Source: Terebella lapidaria (lineage: Eukaryota > Annelida > Polychaeta > Terebellida > Terebellidae). Taken from it: a stretch of 64,000 nucleotides of DNA. The notes beneath the pieces were generated by a model. That model did not search any database. It saw only the letters and a program-made list of their open reading frames with translations, and was not told where the DNA came from. The stretch covers positions 11,218,664 to 11,282,663 of the forward strand of contig OX424556.1 of assembly GCA_949152475.1 (NCBI GenBank), written 5' to 3'. Both the position numbers and the translations under genes were made by a program. This document shows positions 1 to 31,000 of this stretch, in pieces; within the stretch, counting starts at the first letter, position 1, and each line of letters opens with the position of its first letter.

Positions 1-524
1 ATCATTTCCTATAGGTCCACAATTGACTCCTAGTCTCTAATCTCAATATCAAGTGAGATATTAGGAATAATGTGTCCCATTATAAAGTATAGGAGAATTT
101 AACATGGGAAAGTCCCATTTGAGCCGAGTTTGGGCCAAAATGGCCCACTTCGAGCGATTCAAGCGCAACGAAATTTATAGACATCATAGGAGTACATATG
201 AGGAGTGTTATTTATCAAAAAGAAAAAAAATTACTGAACAGATTTTGAGAAAATGGCCGCCAAAGTCCAAAATCAGGCATTTTTCGTCGAAAACGGCCGC
301 CATTTTGAAAAAAATGCGAAAATAAAAAAACTAAAAAATACCTCCTTCTTGAATTATTTTTAAGTATTTTTGTGCAAAATTTCAGAAATATTCGCCTGTA
401 AACAAAAAAGATAAAAATGTGGACGACGACGACGACGGACGACGACGGACGACGACGGACGCCGACGGACGACGGACGCAACGCCATGCCAATAGGTTAT
501 CGGACAATAGGTCCGGTAACCTAA
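1..524 (+). repeat. 3' part of a GACGAC-tailed, hairpin-ended dispersed repeat
   Basis: This stretch is nearly the same as 50942-51436. It contains the GGGAAAGTCCC segment, an 'AAAATGGCCGCCAAAGTCC' block, a GACGACGACGGACG simple-sequence tract (about 421-480) and an imperfect hairpin (TAGGTTATCGGAC / GTCCGGTAACCTA) that ends CTAA at 521-524, followed by T. That is a Helitron-like 3' end. The 5' part lies outside the window. Short ORFs inside it are repeat-derived and not genes. The next 70 bases up to the end of the AtuA gene show nothing. Confidence 0.8.
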
Positions 525-595
525 TATACCAATACACATATCACAATATTCCATCTACAGTTTTAACTTCATTCAGATTTGTTAATCAGGGATTA

Positions 596-3500
596 TTATG
601 ATAAAGGTACGTGTAACTCAACATTTCCTTGTGTTGCATGTTTGCCGTATGTGTCTTCTGCACCCAGAATCTGAACATGGACTTTGGTAAAGTCATCCAG
701 CTTGAGAAGTTTGAACATATTCCTTGTCCTGAAATGGAGTTTGTGTGGATTACATACAGCAGAAACCGATGGGTTTCTGCATACAGTTATTTCTACCAGT
801 ATATTTTCCTTGTAAGTTGTATTCCATTCATGTTTCTTTACTGAGTAATTGATGATCTTCAAGGACAAAGACAAGTGATGCAGGTGTACCTGGTGAGGAT
901 CGCCTCCACTGTTTTCCTGCCTTTCTCTGCTGCTTTAGGTCCTCCAATGGAACACACAACGGTAATTCTGTTCCCCTCAGCGTATGTCGTACTCACTTTG
1001 TAGAAGTTAGTAGGAGGCTTCCCTTTGGCCCCGGAAACATGTACACCACCGTCACCTGTACAGACGTATTCCATGAATTGTGTCTACAGTGTACATAAAG
1101 TAAATGTTTGCTGTTATCACTGTGTTCATGGATGTGTTGGTTCAAATCTAGCTGTCGTAAGGTTACCTACCTGGGAGCTGGTCGAGTTGGACATTGGAAA
1201 AGTCGCAGACAACATCAGGGAGAATGTAATTCTGGGGATCACCAATCTCATAGAGAAGCTGTTCAGCAACAGTTGCCGTGGACACCAGTCCACCTGTCTG
1301 GGGAGGCTTTGATAAAACAAAATCACCGTTCTCTTGACATTCCACAATGGGAAAACCCATATTGTGCCTGAAAGAACAAAAATTTTAATTATCTGAAATA
1401 CGTAATTATTATACATTTTGCACTCCATCAACACAATTAATTCATTCTGATGAAAGATTTACCCTATCAAATCATGAAATGTGAATTCATGGCGAAATTC
1501 ATTGCAGGTTCATGTTTCAGAAACCAGTACAGCAGTTATAATGTGTGGGACAATAAGAAGTACACACCAATCAGGAACAGTTTTCCAGTCAGTAAATACT
1601 CCTCCTGTTGCTTGTGCTCCACACTCTATTAGATGGCCAGCCAAGCTGAAAGGAGAAGTGCTTTCTCAAGCTCATCGAGATAATACAACACGTTCTTTTT
1701 TACCATAAATTGTCCCTATCAGTAACCTTGAGTTCAAGCATTCAAAGTCATCTTGTGTTTATTGGACTTGAGTGCAAGGTCACCAAAAGATGCACCATAC
1801 TAAGTTATACCAGTGGGTTGGTAGCCTGAAAAAACTGACTCCAAACTTTTTCTGGCTCAGTGCCAAGTTCATCCGAAATACTGAGATAATCCTAACAGGA
1901 TTTATTGTGACTATCTGCATGTGTGAAGTTTGCATTGGAAGCCATTGGACAGGAAAGCAAACTCTGAAATAACTGAGTTACTCTACTCAATACATTTTAA
2001 TAACTGATGTATTTAACTGATATCTGTTAATACCTCCTTGTTATCACCCAAAAAAGAAAAGAAAAGAACAACTGCAAAAGTTATGTCAAAAGCATATAAA
2101 TATTCCATGATGAGAGTAATTCTATATTCTACCATAATTGTATCAAGGCAAGAACCATCATGTTATGGAGAAAAAATAATCAAATTTTATTTTGATTGAA
2201 TACCTTCCTGCAGCCAGTAAGTCAAAACTGTCAGCCTGCCATTTGAACTGTTGAATACATGTACATGTAAACTGACATCAAATCACATGAAATGAGAATG
2301 CAAATGTGGTTGAAATGAACAAAGTTTTTACTGGTAACTGCCTCGTAATGTATTTCTTTAACATTGTAACCAATGGCCAGTAAATTTTATGACAAATCAA
2401 TAGATTGAATAAGATTACAATTTACATCTACAGTCTTAGCATTTACAATCTTCTGCCATATTATACAGAATATGGTGGTTATAACATGCACATGCCACTA
2501 TATAATTACCGAGTGGATCAGTGGTCCAAGAGCCAATGCACTGTCTGTACAACGACCTGTTATAACAACATCTGCCCCTTCGTCTAAGGCTTGTACAATA
2601 CTGCCGGCTCTGTGGTAAAGTTTGACATCTTATGTGCATGATGTCTCCACACATTGTATTGATTCATGTACATGACATGTATATTATATGGATGCTCATA
2701 GACTTATTTCACAAACCCCAGGTATGCTGTCATGCTTGTTATAGTTTCCGGTAATGATTTGCCAGAATCCATATCTTTTACCTCCATTGATTTAATTTCT
2801 TGAATCTGTTGGGGGTGAACATAATACAAGTATACATGATGCCAGATATGAGTCATTATTAAAATGAAATGTCAAAACCTGATAGAATGGCAAAATAATG
2901 TTCCGCTGACATCAGAACCACTAGGTCTCAGTTCACCTTTGGTAGAAGATCGTCTCCTGTTACAACAGCAATTTTGAGGTCAACACCAGCTTTCTTACAG
3001 GCTTCTTTAAGAGCAGCAGCACAAGATTTCGGGTTTATACCTCCAGCGTTACTGACAACACGAATTCCTGAAATATATGGCATACAAACTTGAGCTTTGG
3101 ATTTTAGTAAACCATGAAAAACTTGACCATCCGTTCCATACCAATTGATATGTATTATGAAAGGCAATATATTGTTCTTGTCTTATATGTATACCTTTGC
3201 TCTTAATGTCCTTCAGGTATGGTCCAACTGCCACTTGCACAAAATCTGGTGCATAACCCATTTCCTTGGGTGAAAATAAAAGAAAGAAACGAGTTCATGT
3301 ACATTATACACAGATATATGAACAAGTACATATACTTATTATATAGCATGTAATTAATGAAATATAAGTGTAACGCTGAGGTTTTGCGACTAACGGGCAT
3401 TTTTCTCTGTGCAGCAGTCAAAAGGGACATGGTTATTTCCGACAAATAGTCCATTACTAGGAAGTCTATCTTTCCTTTGTGGATCAGTTGAGGGGCTGGA

Positions 3501-3837
3501 TAGTAAAGCAAAAATTCACTTTATTCAGTAAGTTTCAAGTCATAGACAGATACATGTAGATGCACGGTCATATGATGATGTCTAGATTTTGCCAGGAGAA
3601 GTGCATGTATTTACAGAGACGTTAAATATAGGGATAATATGGTTCAGCATACAACAAACCTGCAGCAGCAGTATCCCCCCAGAATCCAGAGGCACAGCCA
3701 ATTCTTACTGGTTTTTGCCATGATGCACTGCTCTTGCAAAATGTTCGCAATAGCAATTTACAATTGTGCTCAAATGCCCGTAGCGTGCTTGAGGGTCCCC
3801 CGCTGACCACTCTGACAAGCCGTGCTAATGATGACAT
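596..3837 (-). CDS. AtuA/DUF1446 family protein (acyclic terpene utilisation N-terminal domain), probably mitochondrial
   Basis: Eleven exons join in frame on the minus strand: 3660-3837, 3395-3495, 3195-3264, 2937-3067, 2717-2805, 2510-2609, 2204-2247, 1568-1645, 1171-1367, 890-1055 and 596-728, all with GT/AG sites and matching phases (428 aa). Family motifs in order are [120 protein letters not shown]. Bacterial AtuA is known from acyclic monoterpene and leucine/isovalerate catabolism, but the animal protein's reaction is unknown to me. The first about 45 residues are rich in Arg, Lys and Ser and nearly lack acids, as in a mitochondrial presequence (inference). The start is the first ATG upstream of the conserved [11 protein letters not shown]. 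The last exon reads to a stop at 596, but a GT at 612 could splice onward past the left-edge repeat, so the C-terminus is uncertain. Confidence 0.88.
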
Positions 3838-4129
3838 GGTCTGTACTTATTATAGGGAGCGGGTTGTTGAACTGTGTTGGTTCATGAGAACTGTCAAACA
3901 CAGGGTCAGCAACAAACAAGTCAAAGTACACGTGCATACGTAAACATCCGGTTCGCAATACGCGTGCGCATTGATCACATGACTGATATGTTTTACGGTG
4001 TCGTCACATCCTTTTTCGTCTCAGAAAAAATGACGGATTATGTCTGGTGAATTTGACAGATTTATTGGGGTTTGGGGGCCTTATAATAAAGATCTGGTAG
4101 TTTAGAGAGTGTCAACTAACGCTATAGCA
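3838..4129. promoter_or_regulatory. Shared divergent promoter region (AtuA-like gene / JIP gene)
   Basis: Only 292 bp separate the minus-strand ATG of the AtuA-like gene (3837) from the plus-strand ATG of the JIP gene (4130), so both 5' UTRs and promoters must lie here unless a non-coding first exon exists. It includes CpG-containing GC stretches near 3945-4010 (for example CATCCGGTTCGCAATACGCG) and a TTATAATAAA at 4081-4090 whose role is unclear. No core element is decisive. Confidence 0.5.
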
Positions 4130-21282
<17,153 letters not shown>

Positions 21283-24120
21283 TCTCTCAACTACAGACTT
21301 GGGTTGTTTTTTGGTAGTAAACATGAACTAAAAATCTGAGCTGATCAAGTCTTTGTACTGCGTGCTTAGCCTGCTTCACGCTCAAATGTAGTTACTCTAG
21401 GCTACCTGTGTCACTGATGCTGATTGAGTTTGTTGCCATCAATATATGGATGATGTATTTGCTATAAGGTGGATTATTTATCACCATATATATTTATGAA
21501 ATTATCATTTATTCTTTAGTACCTTATTATGCGGATTGATTCAGATTCTTTGCATTTAGCTTTCAAGTTTTCCTCCACTTATGATTTGCAGGTGGACAAT
21601 GATGACAAACATTGTGTACTATTTTGTCAATGCTTTATATTCAGGAAAGAAATATGCGGGGGAGTTCATAAATTCTGCATGTATGTGGAAATAAGATGCA
21701 AACAGATCAGGGGTGGGATCAAATTTAAAAGCTTATGCATGCGAGGATTGTGCTTCTCGATCCTGGTGATGGGAATATTGATCCTCGTTAAAAACTTGGT
21801 GGCATGAATGATTCAGTTTGCATATTCATTACTCTAGCTGGCATTTTGTGTGACTGAATTTTTTGTTCCATACAGGCATTTGTCTGGGCGATGGTGAGAC
21901 AGAACTGGTTGGTGGCATGGTGGTAGCCATGGTGACAGCAGTGACCATAGATGATACCACCACACTGGGCACACCACCTGTCCCCTCCATCACTCTGTGC
22001 ATGGTACATCCCTGCCTGATACCCCCACTCTCGGAATGTGTTCAATTATGCTCTCAATGGTGCATGTCTTGTGATGATGGAATAGCTGCTTCAGTTGCAG
22101 TTTCATATCACCTGGGTTTGTTTGTTTGATTTGATTACTTTTACTTCATTTTGACTATCACTGGTGATAAGTTTCATGGTATTTTGTGACACATATACCA
22201 GTATTTAAGTACTTGCATCTTGAGAATTTGTATCATTAGTTTTAATGTCTTTCTGCATAAACAATTTTTTACCGAGTGAGAGCCTGATTCATGTGGATTG
22301 TTTTATTTATGGAGTCTGGCTGCTATGTACTACAATAGATTGGACTGGCACCAGTCTAATCAATGACACTGACATGAATGTAACTGTCGGGAATTCAGAG
22401 TATGCAAGATGCACTGATTGTGTGATCAGCTTGTATGGTGTGTTTTATTACAGAATTCAGTCTTTGCCTCGTTCTTATAAATGAAATACACTCATCCAAC
22501 CAGCAGATTATCAGCATGAGTGTGCATATCTATTGACATTTTACTGTCATGAGCAAATATTATGCTTGTTTTCATTGATTGTGCTGAAATGCACGGGAAG
22601 CGGTATGTGAAATGGTGAAAGATCTTACACAAGCAGGATATCTTGCATATGAAGAAATGATCAAGGGTCAAGTATAGTCATCTAGTCGCATGGTCAACAG
22701 TCAGATTACAGACATTGATTTGTGGTTGCATGTATTTTATCATCCAAAAGGCAAATTCATCCTCAAGTGGTATTGTCATTCACAATAATGTTGTAAACAT
22801 GCTGATAATGATTTGGCTCTTCCGAGGAGTGCTTTTGATGTAGTGACTAGAGTGCAATAAATATGCTGTTTTGAGGGCTTGTGAGAGATTGTAATATTGA
22901 TGTGTTTAAAATTATATTGTTGTAATGCAGTGCAATTACCACATTGAAGCATCCAAGTCTTCAGTTTTATATGATCTTCAGATGATTTATTTCATTTTCC
23001 ACATGATCAGTAATGAAATGAATATATAGTTTAATGTGACATTGGAAAGTAACATAACAGTATATTTCACTACATTATGAATTGTTTGGCATGATACCGT
23101 ACTGGTCCTAATAGTAGCATGGCGTGCCAAAGCAAGACCTGCAGCAGCGCGAACAAAAATGAGGTTAAACTTGAGATCCGATTTAAGAAAATCACTGAAT
23201 AATATACCTATAGCCTTCACTCCCCTTTATTATGATTCAAATAACATATATATGTGGATTGGAACATTCAAAGATTTTATTACAAAGATATGAAGTGAAT
23301 TATAAGGTTACAGAAATCTGACATTTTTGGGGAAAAGAGGGGGGTCGCTCTAATATTAGGGCGCATGTTAGGCCACTATTAGGACCAATACGATAATAAT
23401 GCTCTAAATTTTTAATATTATATATACGTAGATGATTATGAATTGTATATGATGACATGTACGCTGAGGCCGGAAGCATTTCTTGTATATTCCAGTGGCT
23501 TGTGTACATTTTTGTTCAAGAATGTGTACATGAATATTATAAACAAACAAGGCTGTATTTATATTTATTTAAATAATCTGTATAGATTTTTATTGGCATA
23601 ATCTTTGTAAAGTTTGAACCCTATATGTTCTATGTCTGTGCTGAATACTATTAAAACTCACAAATTCACACAAAGTGTATGTGGATAAAATCATGTATAT
23701 AATCATAAGGTTATCGTTCAGTTGTAGTCTATAACATGTAATTTGGTACAAAAACTGAGTTGCTATTTTGCCTTGCATTTTGTATCTCGCATATATTCTG
23801 TGAAAATAGAAACTTAAAGCTGAAAGATAAGCAAGATGTCTCACAAAATGAATTGAATAGAGAAGCATATTAACACCAAACACATAATGTAGGTTGTGTA
23901 TTCCATGCAGTTTTAGCAATGTTGCATTCAGCATAAGTTGCAATCTGACGCTTGTAATCCTGTATGTACAATGTGTTATCAACTCCAGATTATGTCACCA
24001 ATAAATGCATGTTGGCATCAAACGGTTTTTTTATGATCAGATGATATGGATTCTATACAGCACAATTTTGTTATTTTTAGTCAAAAATCCTGGTCATAAT
24101 ACTAAATTTGGAGCCTGGAT
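21283..24120 (+). other. JIP 3' UTR and intergenic DNA
   Basis: No exon follows the JIP stop. AATAAA occurs in GCAATAAATATG near 22857 and in CCAATAAATGCA near 24000, either of which could end the long transcript. The only structured part is the MITE-like element at 23098-23392. Confidence 0.5.
23098..23392. mobile_element. MITE-like element with inverted ends (copy 2)
   Basis: CGTACTGGTCCTAATAGTAG at the left and CCACTATTAGGACCAATACG at the right form about 20-bp terminal inverted repeats with few mismatches, about 295 bp apart. The ends match the element at 6474-6740. It carries no ORF of note. Confidence 0.6.
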
Positions 24121-24760
24121 ATGGTTTTAGCAGATTTTTTTTTCTTTTTCTTCGGACTCATCGCCTTAGACAAACATGTCTAAGGGGTATTTGGAATTAT
24201 CTTAGACCTTGACCTTAAATTTGTTTGCTGAGTCAACATTTCCATTTGCGTTGATATCTCGGAAATGGTGTCGAGCCCGGAGCGAACATGTTATGAATAA
24301 TATAAATTAGTCTTAACACCGAAATGTCTCCAAGGCATCTTTAGGCCTTGATCTTTAGGCCTTCAAATCTGAAGATTTGACATGTGCCTCAATCACCAGT
24401 AATTACTCATGTTTATCACACAAACACACAATCTTGGGACAAAAAAGTGGCTTCAAACAGCTATGATAACGAAATATGTTACTGAGTTTGTAAAGATGAA
24501 CACTTTAGGTATCATCTGAAAACATATATTACAGTCAACTTTTTCGATTTTTTAAGATAGATTTCGGTAATTTTGTGAAAAATTGCGGCTTGATATCCAA
24601 TTGCACAAAATTTCAAGTTGACTCGATGACTCAAAATAAAACTACGGCTGAAAAGCATGTTGCACTGATACATGAACTTGACTTTAGGGACAAAGAGGTA
24701 TGCACATCTTTTTTGTGGGTTATTTTACAGTAAACAACAACAACAACAACACAAGACTAG
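24120..24760. repeat. Degenerate dispersed repeat related to the 41.3-41.7 kb array, plus (AAC)n
   Basis: Segments such as TTAGACAAACATGTCTAAGG and GTTGATATCTCGGAAATGGT are the reverse complement of motifs in the tandem repeat at 41300-41740 (TTAGACATGTTTGTCTAG, CCGAGATATCGATGAAAAC). An AAC trinucleotide run follows near 24733-24751. No gene is visible. Confidence 0.5.
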
Positions 24761-26601
24761 ATATACTGGGTCCGTTTATCATGTGTATAGAATGAGTATC
24801 GTCCTACTCTAAAGGTAAGATCAACACCTATCACTCAGTTTGAACATATTTTGAAATAATTATCACTAGAATTAGAAATAATATATGTACTTATCATGCT
24901 TATGATTGAATACAATGAATACAACAAATATATTTATTTCAAACAAATTTTAATTTATTTATGCCTCACGTTCATTTATCCAGGCTGATATAGAGATTCG
25001 AAATATTACTCCCCACCCGAACAATGACTGAGGATAGATAATTATCATATTTGTGTTGCCCCCTGGCGGGCGTGATGTTTACGCTGTTCCTTCAAGTGTA
25101 CATGCCCTTGAGTCAAAAAATAAACCATAGCTCCAGATGTTCTGAGAATATCATTATTGAACGTAAACGGAATGTTTAGTAGACTATTTGAAAATCGATA
25201 GTTGCTTAGTGTCTAATAAATATAAGGAACAGTTTATGTTCAATAATTGGAAACATAAATGTCCATTCTTGGGTAACAGCGCATCAGGGTATGCGTATTT
25301 ACAAGAACGGCCGGGAGTAGACATGAATTGATTTCTATCCGGCCGAGCGCACTGACTAGCGCACCGACTCGGGCACTGACTGACAGGCTTGACCAGAGGC
25401 AACATCGACTAGACTACTGGTGCTAAATGCAAGCCGGTATGATAACATATTAGAGCAGCGCTTGGGCGTAAGCTGTGTATCTTCTGCTCATTGTAAGTAT
25501 GATTTGTACGCACTACTGTTGCTTTATGTTTAGATCTTTTCTAATCAATGGTGGGGCAAATGTACTGCACATTTTACTTAGATTTTCAGTCCACTCCGCC
25601 TGCACATTCATATTTTTGGTGTCCCGATATACAGGCCTATATGGTCAAAACTAATTAGTGAGGCTCAATCAGTGCCCAGTATTGGTCAGTATCGGAAATC
25701 AGAGCAACTTTCTTGTGTTCACATTAAGGATTTGCATTAGTGGTAGAGGTGTATAACCTCTCAACTGCAATTCATATAACTAGGCTATGGTAGAATTTTT
25801 TATTGTTATTTTAAAGAAAACATGGTTGCACCAATCAATATCTTTGTATCTTATACCAGTGGTCAGTGGATGCTACCAGTTTTCATATACATGTACCTGA
25901 TACGTATCAAAAGTACGTACTGAGAGGCTAGGAATTCCTGCTAAAACATTGAGAAATTAACAACATGCCAATATAATACTTTTAGCCTTTGTAGTCATGA
26001 GAAAACTCTCAAGTGATTTAGCATACATGTGTCTACAGTTTTATTTCAATCATTCAAATATATTCCGTCATCTTCTGGGGTATGTTCGAGTCTGAGAGCG
26101 ACATGTTCTTAAATCCACATCTATATAGAGCTTAGGCTTGAGGAGCTTAGCTGTTGTCACAGGATTTCTGCCTAAGATTGAAATATTGATTGTCCAGGAA
26201 TGAAATCCTGTTGGCATGGTAGAGTGATTGGATTGGAGTGCAGTGTGCTTACCATCAAATTCTTTATGGACTTGCTATTCAATATTGATGTGTGGTGATG
26301 AATTGAGTTGATGTTCAATAGCTGTCAGAAGCATTTGTGACCTGAGTGTACCGGGTACATGATGTATGAGATGCATGAATATCTTAACATATAACATGGG
26401 GCAAGATCGAGCTGGAAAGAAATTCTCATCCTCAACCAATTTATAGTTGATAAGATGACATGTTTACGCATTTCCTTAGTTCCCTACATTAAATATGTTG
26501 ATGAAGATGACATATTGACATCAAATATGCATGATGAGCCTTGTTTCTTGTGATGTCGAATATTCCATCTGTTTCAGGTGTGCAGAATTTAAGTTGATGT
26601 G
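24760..26601 (+). promoter_or_regulatory. Upstream region and likely non-coding first exon of the adenylate cyclase
   Basis: A consensus donor (CATT|GTAAGTATG, GT at 25493) follows a CpG-richer stretch (about 25300-25492), and a consensus acceptor (TGTTTCAG at about 26571-26578) precedes the coding exon by 23 nt. A non-coding first exon ending at 25492 is therefore likely; its start and the promoter cannot be placed. Confidence 0.4.
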
Positions 26602-28069
26602 ATGGAAAACAACACCTCAAAGATGGCTACAGAAGAAGCCCCAGTGACGGCAGAATACCAGCCGAAGAATGATGTGGAGTCTGGTGTCGTGACAATCACT
26701 CCATCTGCTCAAAAACAGTCGGCTCCAGTCTCAGTTGTTCCACAACGTAAAAACAGTCGTATTCCGATACTGTTTGAGCGGGCTGCCAAGAGCTGGTGGA
26801 ACCCAAGCTTTGATTCTCGTATCTTGGAAAGACATCATACAAAAACATATTTCCACCAGATTCGCACATGGTTCCGCTATGCTTTGGGATATGTAATCCT
26901 GTCTTGTATCACATGGATTGTACTCTTTGTATGTGAGAGACAAACTAACTGGCAGAAGTTTGTAATTGGCAGCGGAATTCTTGTCGCATTGACAGTAGCA
27001 GTGCTAGGATTAACTTTTACCAAGGCCTACAGGAAGTGTGTTGTGCCTACGTCAGTTGTAATGTCACTGTTTTTGTCGCTGTTTTGTCTCCTGAGTTTTG
27101 TGTATCCAAACCAGGCCATCTCAGTGGTGGGAGCATTCATTGGGAGTATCGAGATCATCATGATGATATATACGGTGATTCCGCTGCCGTTGTACCTCTC
27201 CGTCCTGATCGCAGTGCTGCACTCGGTGCTGTTCGAAGTGATCTCCGCCCTGAAGACAGAGATGACGGAAACCAGCCTGATCGTGGCGAGATCACTGCTC
27301 CATGTCTGTATCCACACCATCGGGGTGCACATCTTCATCATGTCACAGGTGCGCAAGCGTAGCACCTTCCTCAAAGTGGGCCAGTCCATCATGTCCCGCA
27401 AAACGCTGGAGTTTGAGAAGCAACTCAAGCACCAGATGATCCACTCGCTTATGCCTCCGAAGGTCGCAGAGGAGGTGATGCGAGCACGCGGCCAGGATGA
27501 CAAGCGAGACGACGAGGTCAAGCTGACCGTTGGCAGTCCCAGTAACTCCTTCAACTTCCGATCTTTTCACATGTCACAGATGGACGACGTCAGCATCCTA
27601 TTCGCCGACATTGTAGGATTCACTAGAATGAGCTCCAATAAAACGGCCGAGCATCTGGTCAGCCTGCTGAATGACCTGTTTGGGCGGTTTGACGTTCTCT
27701 GTGAGAGCAGCGGATGTGAGAAGATCAGCACGCTAGGAGACTGCTATTACTGTGTGTCAGGCTGCCCCACTCCTAAGCCTGACCATGCCCACTGCTGCGT
27801 CAAGATGGGGTTGGCCATGTGCAAAGCCATTGAGGAATTCGACCGAGACCACAATGAGGAAGTGGACATGCGCGTAGGTGTACACACTGGAACTGTTCTC
27901 TGCGGACTTGTCGGAACTCGCAGGTTCAAATTTGATGTGTGGTCACATGATGTCACGCTGGCAAATATTATGGAGTCATCTGGACAACCAGGCCGTGTGC
28001 ACATTTCTGCGCAAACCAAAAGATTTGTAGAAGATATCTATGAGCTGGATGTGGGACAAGATGAGAAAG
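26602..28069 (+). CDS. ADCY9: ADCY9 exon 1: N-terminus, TM1-6 and C1a catalytic domain
   Basis: One 1468-nt exon covers the first membrane cassette (for example YVILSCITWIVLFV and GILVALTVAVLGL), the coupling-helix region QLKHQMIHSLMPPKVAEEVM and the whole C1a domain up to SAQTKRFVEDIYELDVGQDE. The donor GGTAATA at 28070 ends it in phase 1. Reading through gives a stop at 28111, so an intron-retention product would be a soluble-domain-truncated form. Confidence 0.95.
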
Positions 28070-31000
28070 GTAATAATATATATATTGTTGTCTTCTATAT
28101 ATGTATGTTGTGAAAATCTTTCGGTGGTGAATGTTCCAAGGTATTTTACATTCACTATAAGATGTTCAACGTAATGGCAATGATTTGATCTTCAATGCAT
28201 TTTTGAAAAGGATCGATGTATCGACCTGGGATGTCAGGGATGATCATTGCAATTATGATGACAAGATTAAGGGATCTTTGTGGATTACATGCAGGCATGA
28301 TAAGTTACCAAGCTTTAACAACCTTATGAGTATTACAGATTGCCAATAACCAGAGTTCAATAAGAGCAATATTTCCAAAATGGATTCACTTCAGTTTTGT
28401 GTAACATCTGCTAATCTCAAATTTATGAATAACTTAGTCATGTGCACATGTCAGTTGTCCGTGATGTAATATACATACACAGAAAGTAGTGAATTAATGC
28501 ATGTCATGAACTCCTCAACTATTAAGCCTGCACATACTTACACACACCATGTGCCAGCCAAAGGTTTTAACATGTTTAATAGCTTCCCAGGTGACCAAGT
28601 CATTTGCCAAATTGTAGTGGTTATACCATTGCTTGAAACACTTCCAGTAGAAAGATGTGTGTTGCAAATTCCGTTGTTTCCTGATATATCTGCTTGAAAA
28701 TAAAATGAGCATTCGCATGAAGATATATGTCACTCATCAAACAAGTGTCTACATGATCTGATCAGAAAGCAATAAATATCTCTGATGGGTTTCTGATGAT
28801 GCAATGCTGTCATTACGATTCGCATCGACAGATTCTAGTCCTGCATGATTGGAATGACATGAATGATGTACATGTCACATGATATAGAGAATATAATATA
28901 TAGCTTGTAGTTGAATAATATTGTAGCAAAATTTTCAATCTTCAATTTATATATAGCCTACAGCCACAAGTATTTTTATTGATATTGTACAAAATTAAAG
29001 GCATATTTCAATGTATTTTTTCTCCATCTTTCTAAGCACATATAGCGGTAGTTATTGATTCCATGATGCTCGAGTGAGATTATCCATTGTTCATTTTGGA
29101 TGGGTTTGAGACTTGACAGCCGGTTTTGTCCTGACGAGCTGGCAGGTTATCTAGCACTCAGGGAGCAGGTTCTCGCTTCCATTACTGGCCAATATTTCAA
29201 GCCTGGACATTTCTATTGTTGGTGGTACAAGCCTACCAGGTGAAATAGAGTTCAGCCCACTGAAGCCTGTCGAGTTTATTGCAGACCTGCACCAAAAAAA
29301 AGCCACTGCACCCTATTTATTACCCTGCTGGTGAGTTTATTGGAAAAAAATCCCTGATCAATGGCCAGCTATAAACATGATAAAAGGTGATAGAACCGTG
29401 CCGTAGCATGTAGGGTCATATAATTAGATTAGACAACATTGCTTTTGTGTCCTTCTGAAGTTTTTCCAAAGCCTATCAATGTCTCCTTATGTACAAATAT
29501 TTACCATTGATCATGTTGAAACATACATGAGCATGTGATAGACTATGTGTTAGGTTATGTGATATGATACTGTAAAGCGACTAATTTTGGCGGCTATTAA
29601 ATTTGGCGGTTGTGAGCCCCACGTTATTTGGCAGAGATTTAATTTGGTGGTTTCAAAACCCCATATATTCCTTATCATATAGTTAGTTAATTTGGCGGAG
29701 GATAGTGGTCAAGTGGGATAAATTCATGAATGTGAGGAAACACCATAACAATACCACTGTATATCATGACACTCGATGTGAAAACCTAATTTTTGTGGAC
29801 CAATCATACTTCACTGATTTTACTTCCCTGCTCAAATTTTGTGAAACTTCTGTATTTGTATTATGTTATGAAACAATAATCACCATTTTGTGACCTTTAA
29901 CTTGAATTACCAAGTTTTCTGTGGAATTACCAAGTCCACAGAATATTAAAGCCTAAGTAAAGTGAAACAGATGTTCAAAATTTATATTTTATATTGAAAA
30001 ACACATTGATAAAAAACACATTGGTTTTTACAAAAGCGGATAATTATTTTCATTAGTTATCGAAATACTAAACATGTTGTGGGCAATTTAGGCCATATTT
30101 TCAATATGAAATTTTGCCTCATTAGCTATTATAATTAGGCATCCCGATTGAAAATCGGGAGGCCTTATGTTTTTGTATCTTTCCGAAATTTTCACAGCTC
30201 ATCCGAAATACTTTGCTCCTAACCCCTATTGTTTTTCGTCGAGATCCGAAATCCAAGATGGCCACCAGTGGCCATTTTGGAAAAAAAAATCGGCGATTCT
30301 TGTCAATGTCATAATTTGATTCAGGCAATTTCCAGGGGAAAAAATTTTTTTGGGTGTATTTTTTTTTTTTTTTTGGACTTAGAATTTTTCCCGCGCCTGC
30401 ACCCATGCATATGTAATACTGTAACTGAGCCATGCTACTGTATTCACTGACTGCAGCCTGCATGTCCAGCATGAGGCTAGGCTCTGCCCTCTCAGCCAGT
30501 GCAGTATATGAGAGCCCTGCTCAGTAATGCCTTACAAGATCAGCCACTCTGTCCAGCACAGCAATAGGCTCCGCCCCTCTCAGCCAGCCCTGCTCAGCCA
30601 TGCCTTACAAGATAAAGCCAGTCTGTCCAGCACAGCAATAGGCTCCGCCCCTCTCAGCCAGCCCTGCTCAGTCATGCCTGACAAGTGATACAGCAGTAAA
30701 GCTAGCATGTCCAACATGACCCTAGGCTCATATCCATGCATAATCCCTCACTCCCCCCTCCAAAGCCTGGTTTACTAGTGTGTGTACATGGTAAAAGAAT
30801 GAAGTTCCATCCCACAGAATACAATAGTTGGTTAATAAGCCAACACACATGACACAACATGCTTGGGGAATGATTTGCCCTGTCTACATTTATATTGTAC
30901 AAACATGTATTGTTTGAATGTTTTGTTATTCAACTCTATTTCACATGCAATGACCAAATCATCATTGTTTCAGTTAGCTGGGAACTGTTTGGCTTTGGTT

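Noticed and set aside
23590..23982. 130-aa minus-strand ORF
   Set aside because: Tyr/Leu/His-rich translation of AT-rich DNA in the JIP 3' flank; no domain, no splice context.
26599..26601. Upstream GTG as start of the cyclase
   Set aside because: Nuclear animal genes rarely start at GTG, and an ATG follows at once (26602). The same applies to GTG 4109 for JIP, where ATG 4130 is used.
30122..30472. 116-aa ORF, with a related ORF at 48307-48621
   Set aside because: Similar in both copies of Helitron-like element 1, but it overlaps the terminal hairpin and homopolymer, is frame-disrupted between copies and has no transposase motif.
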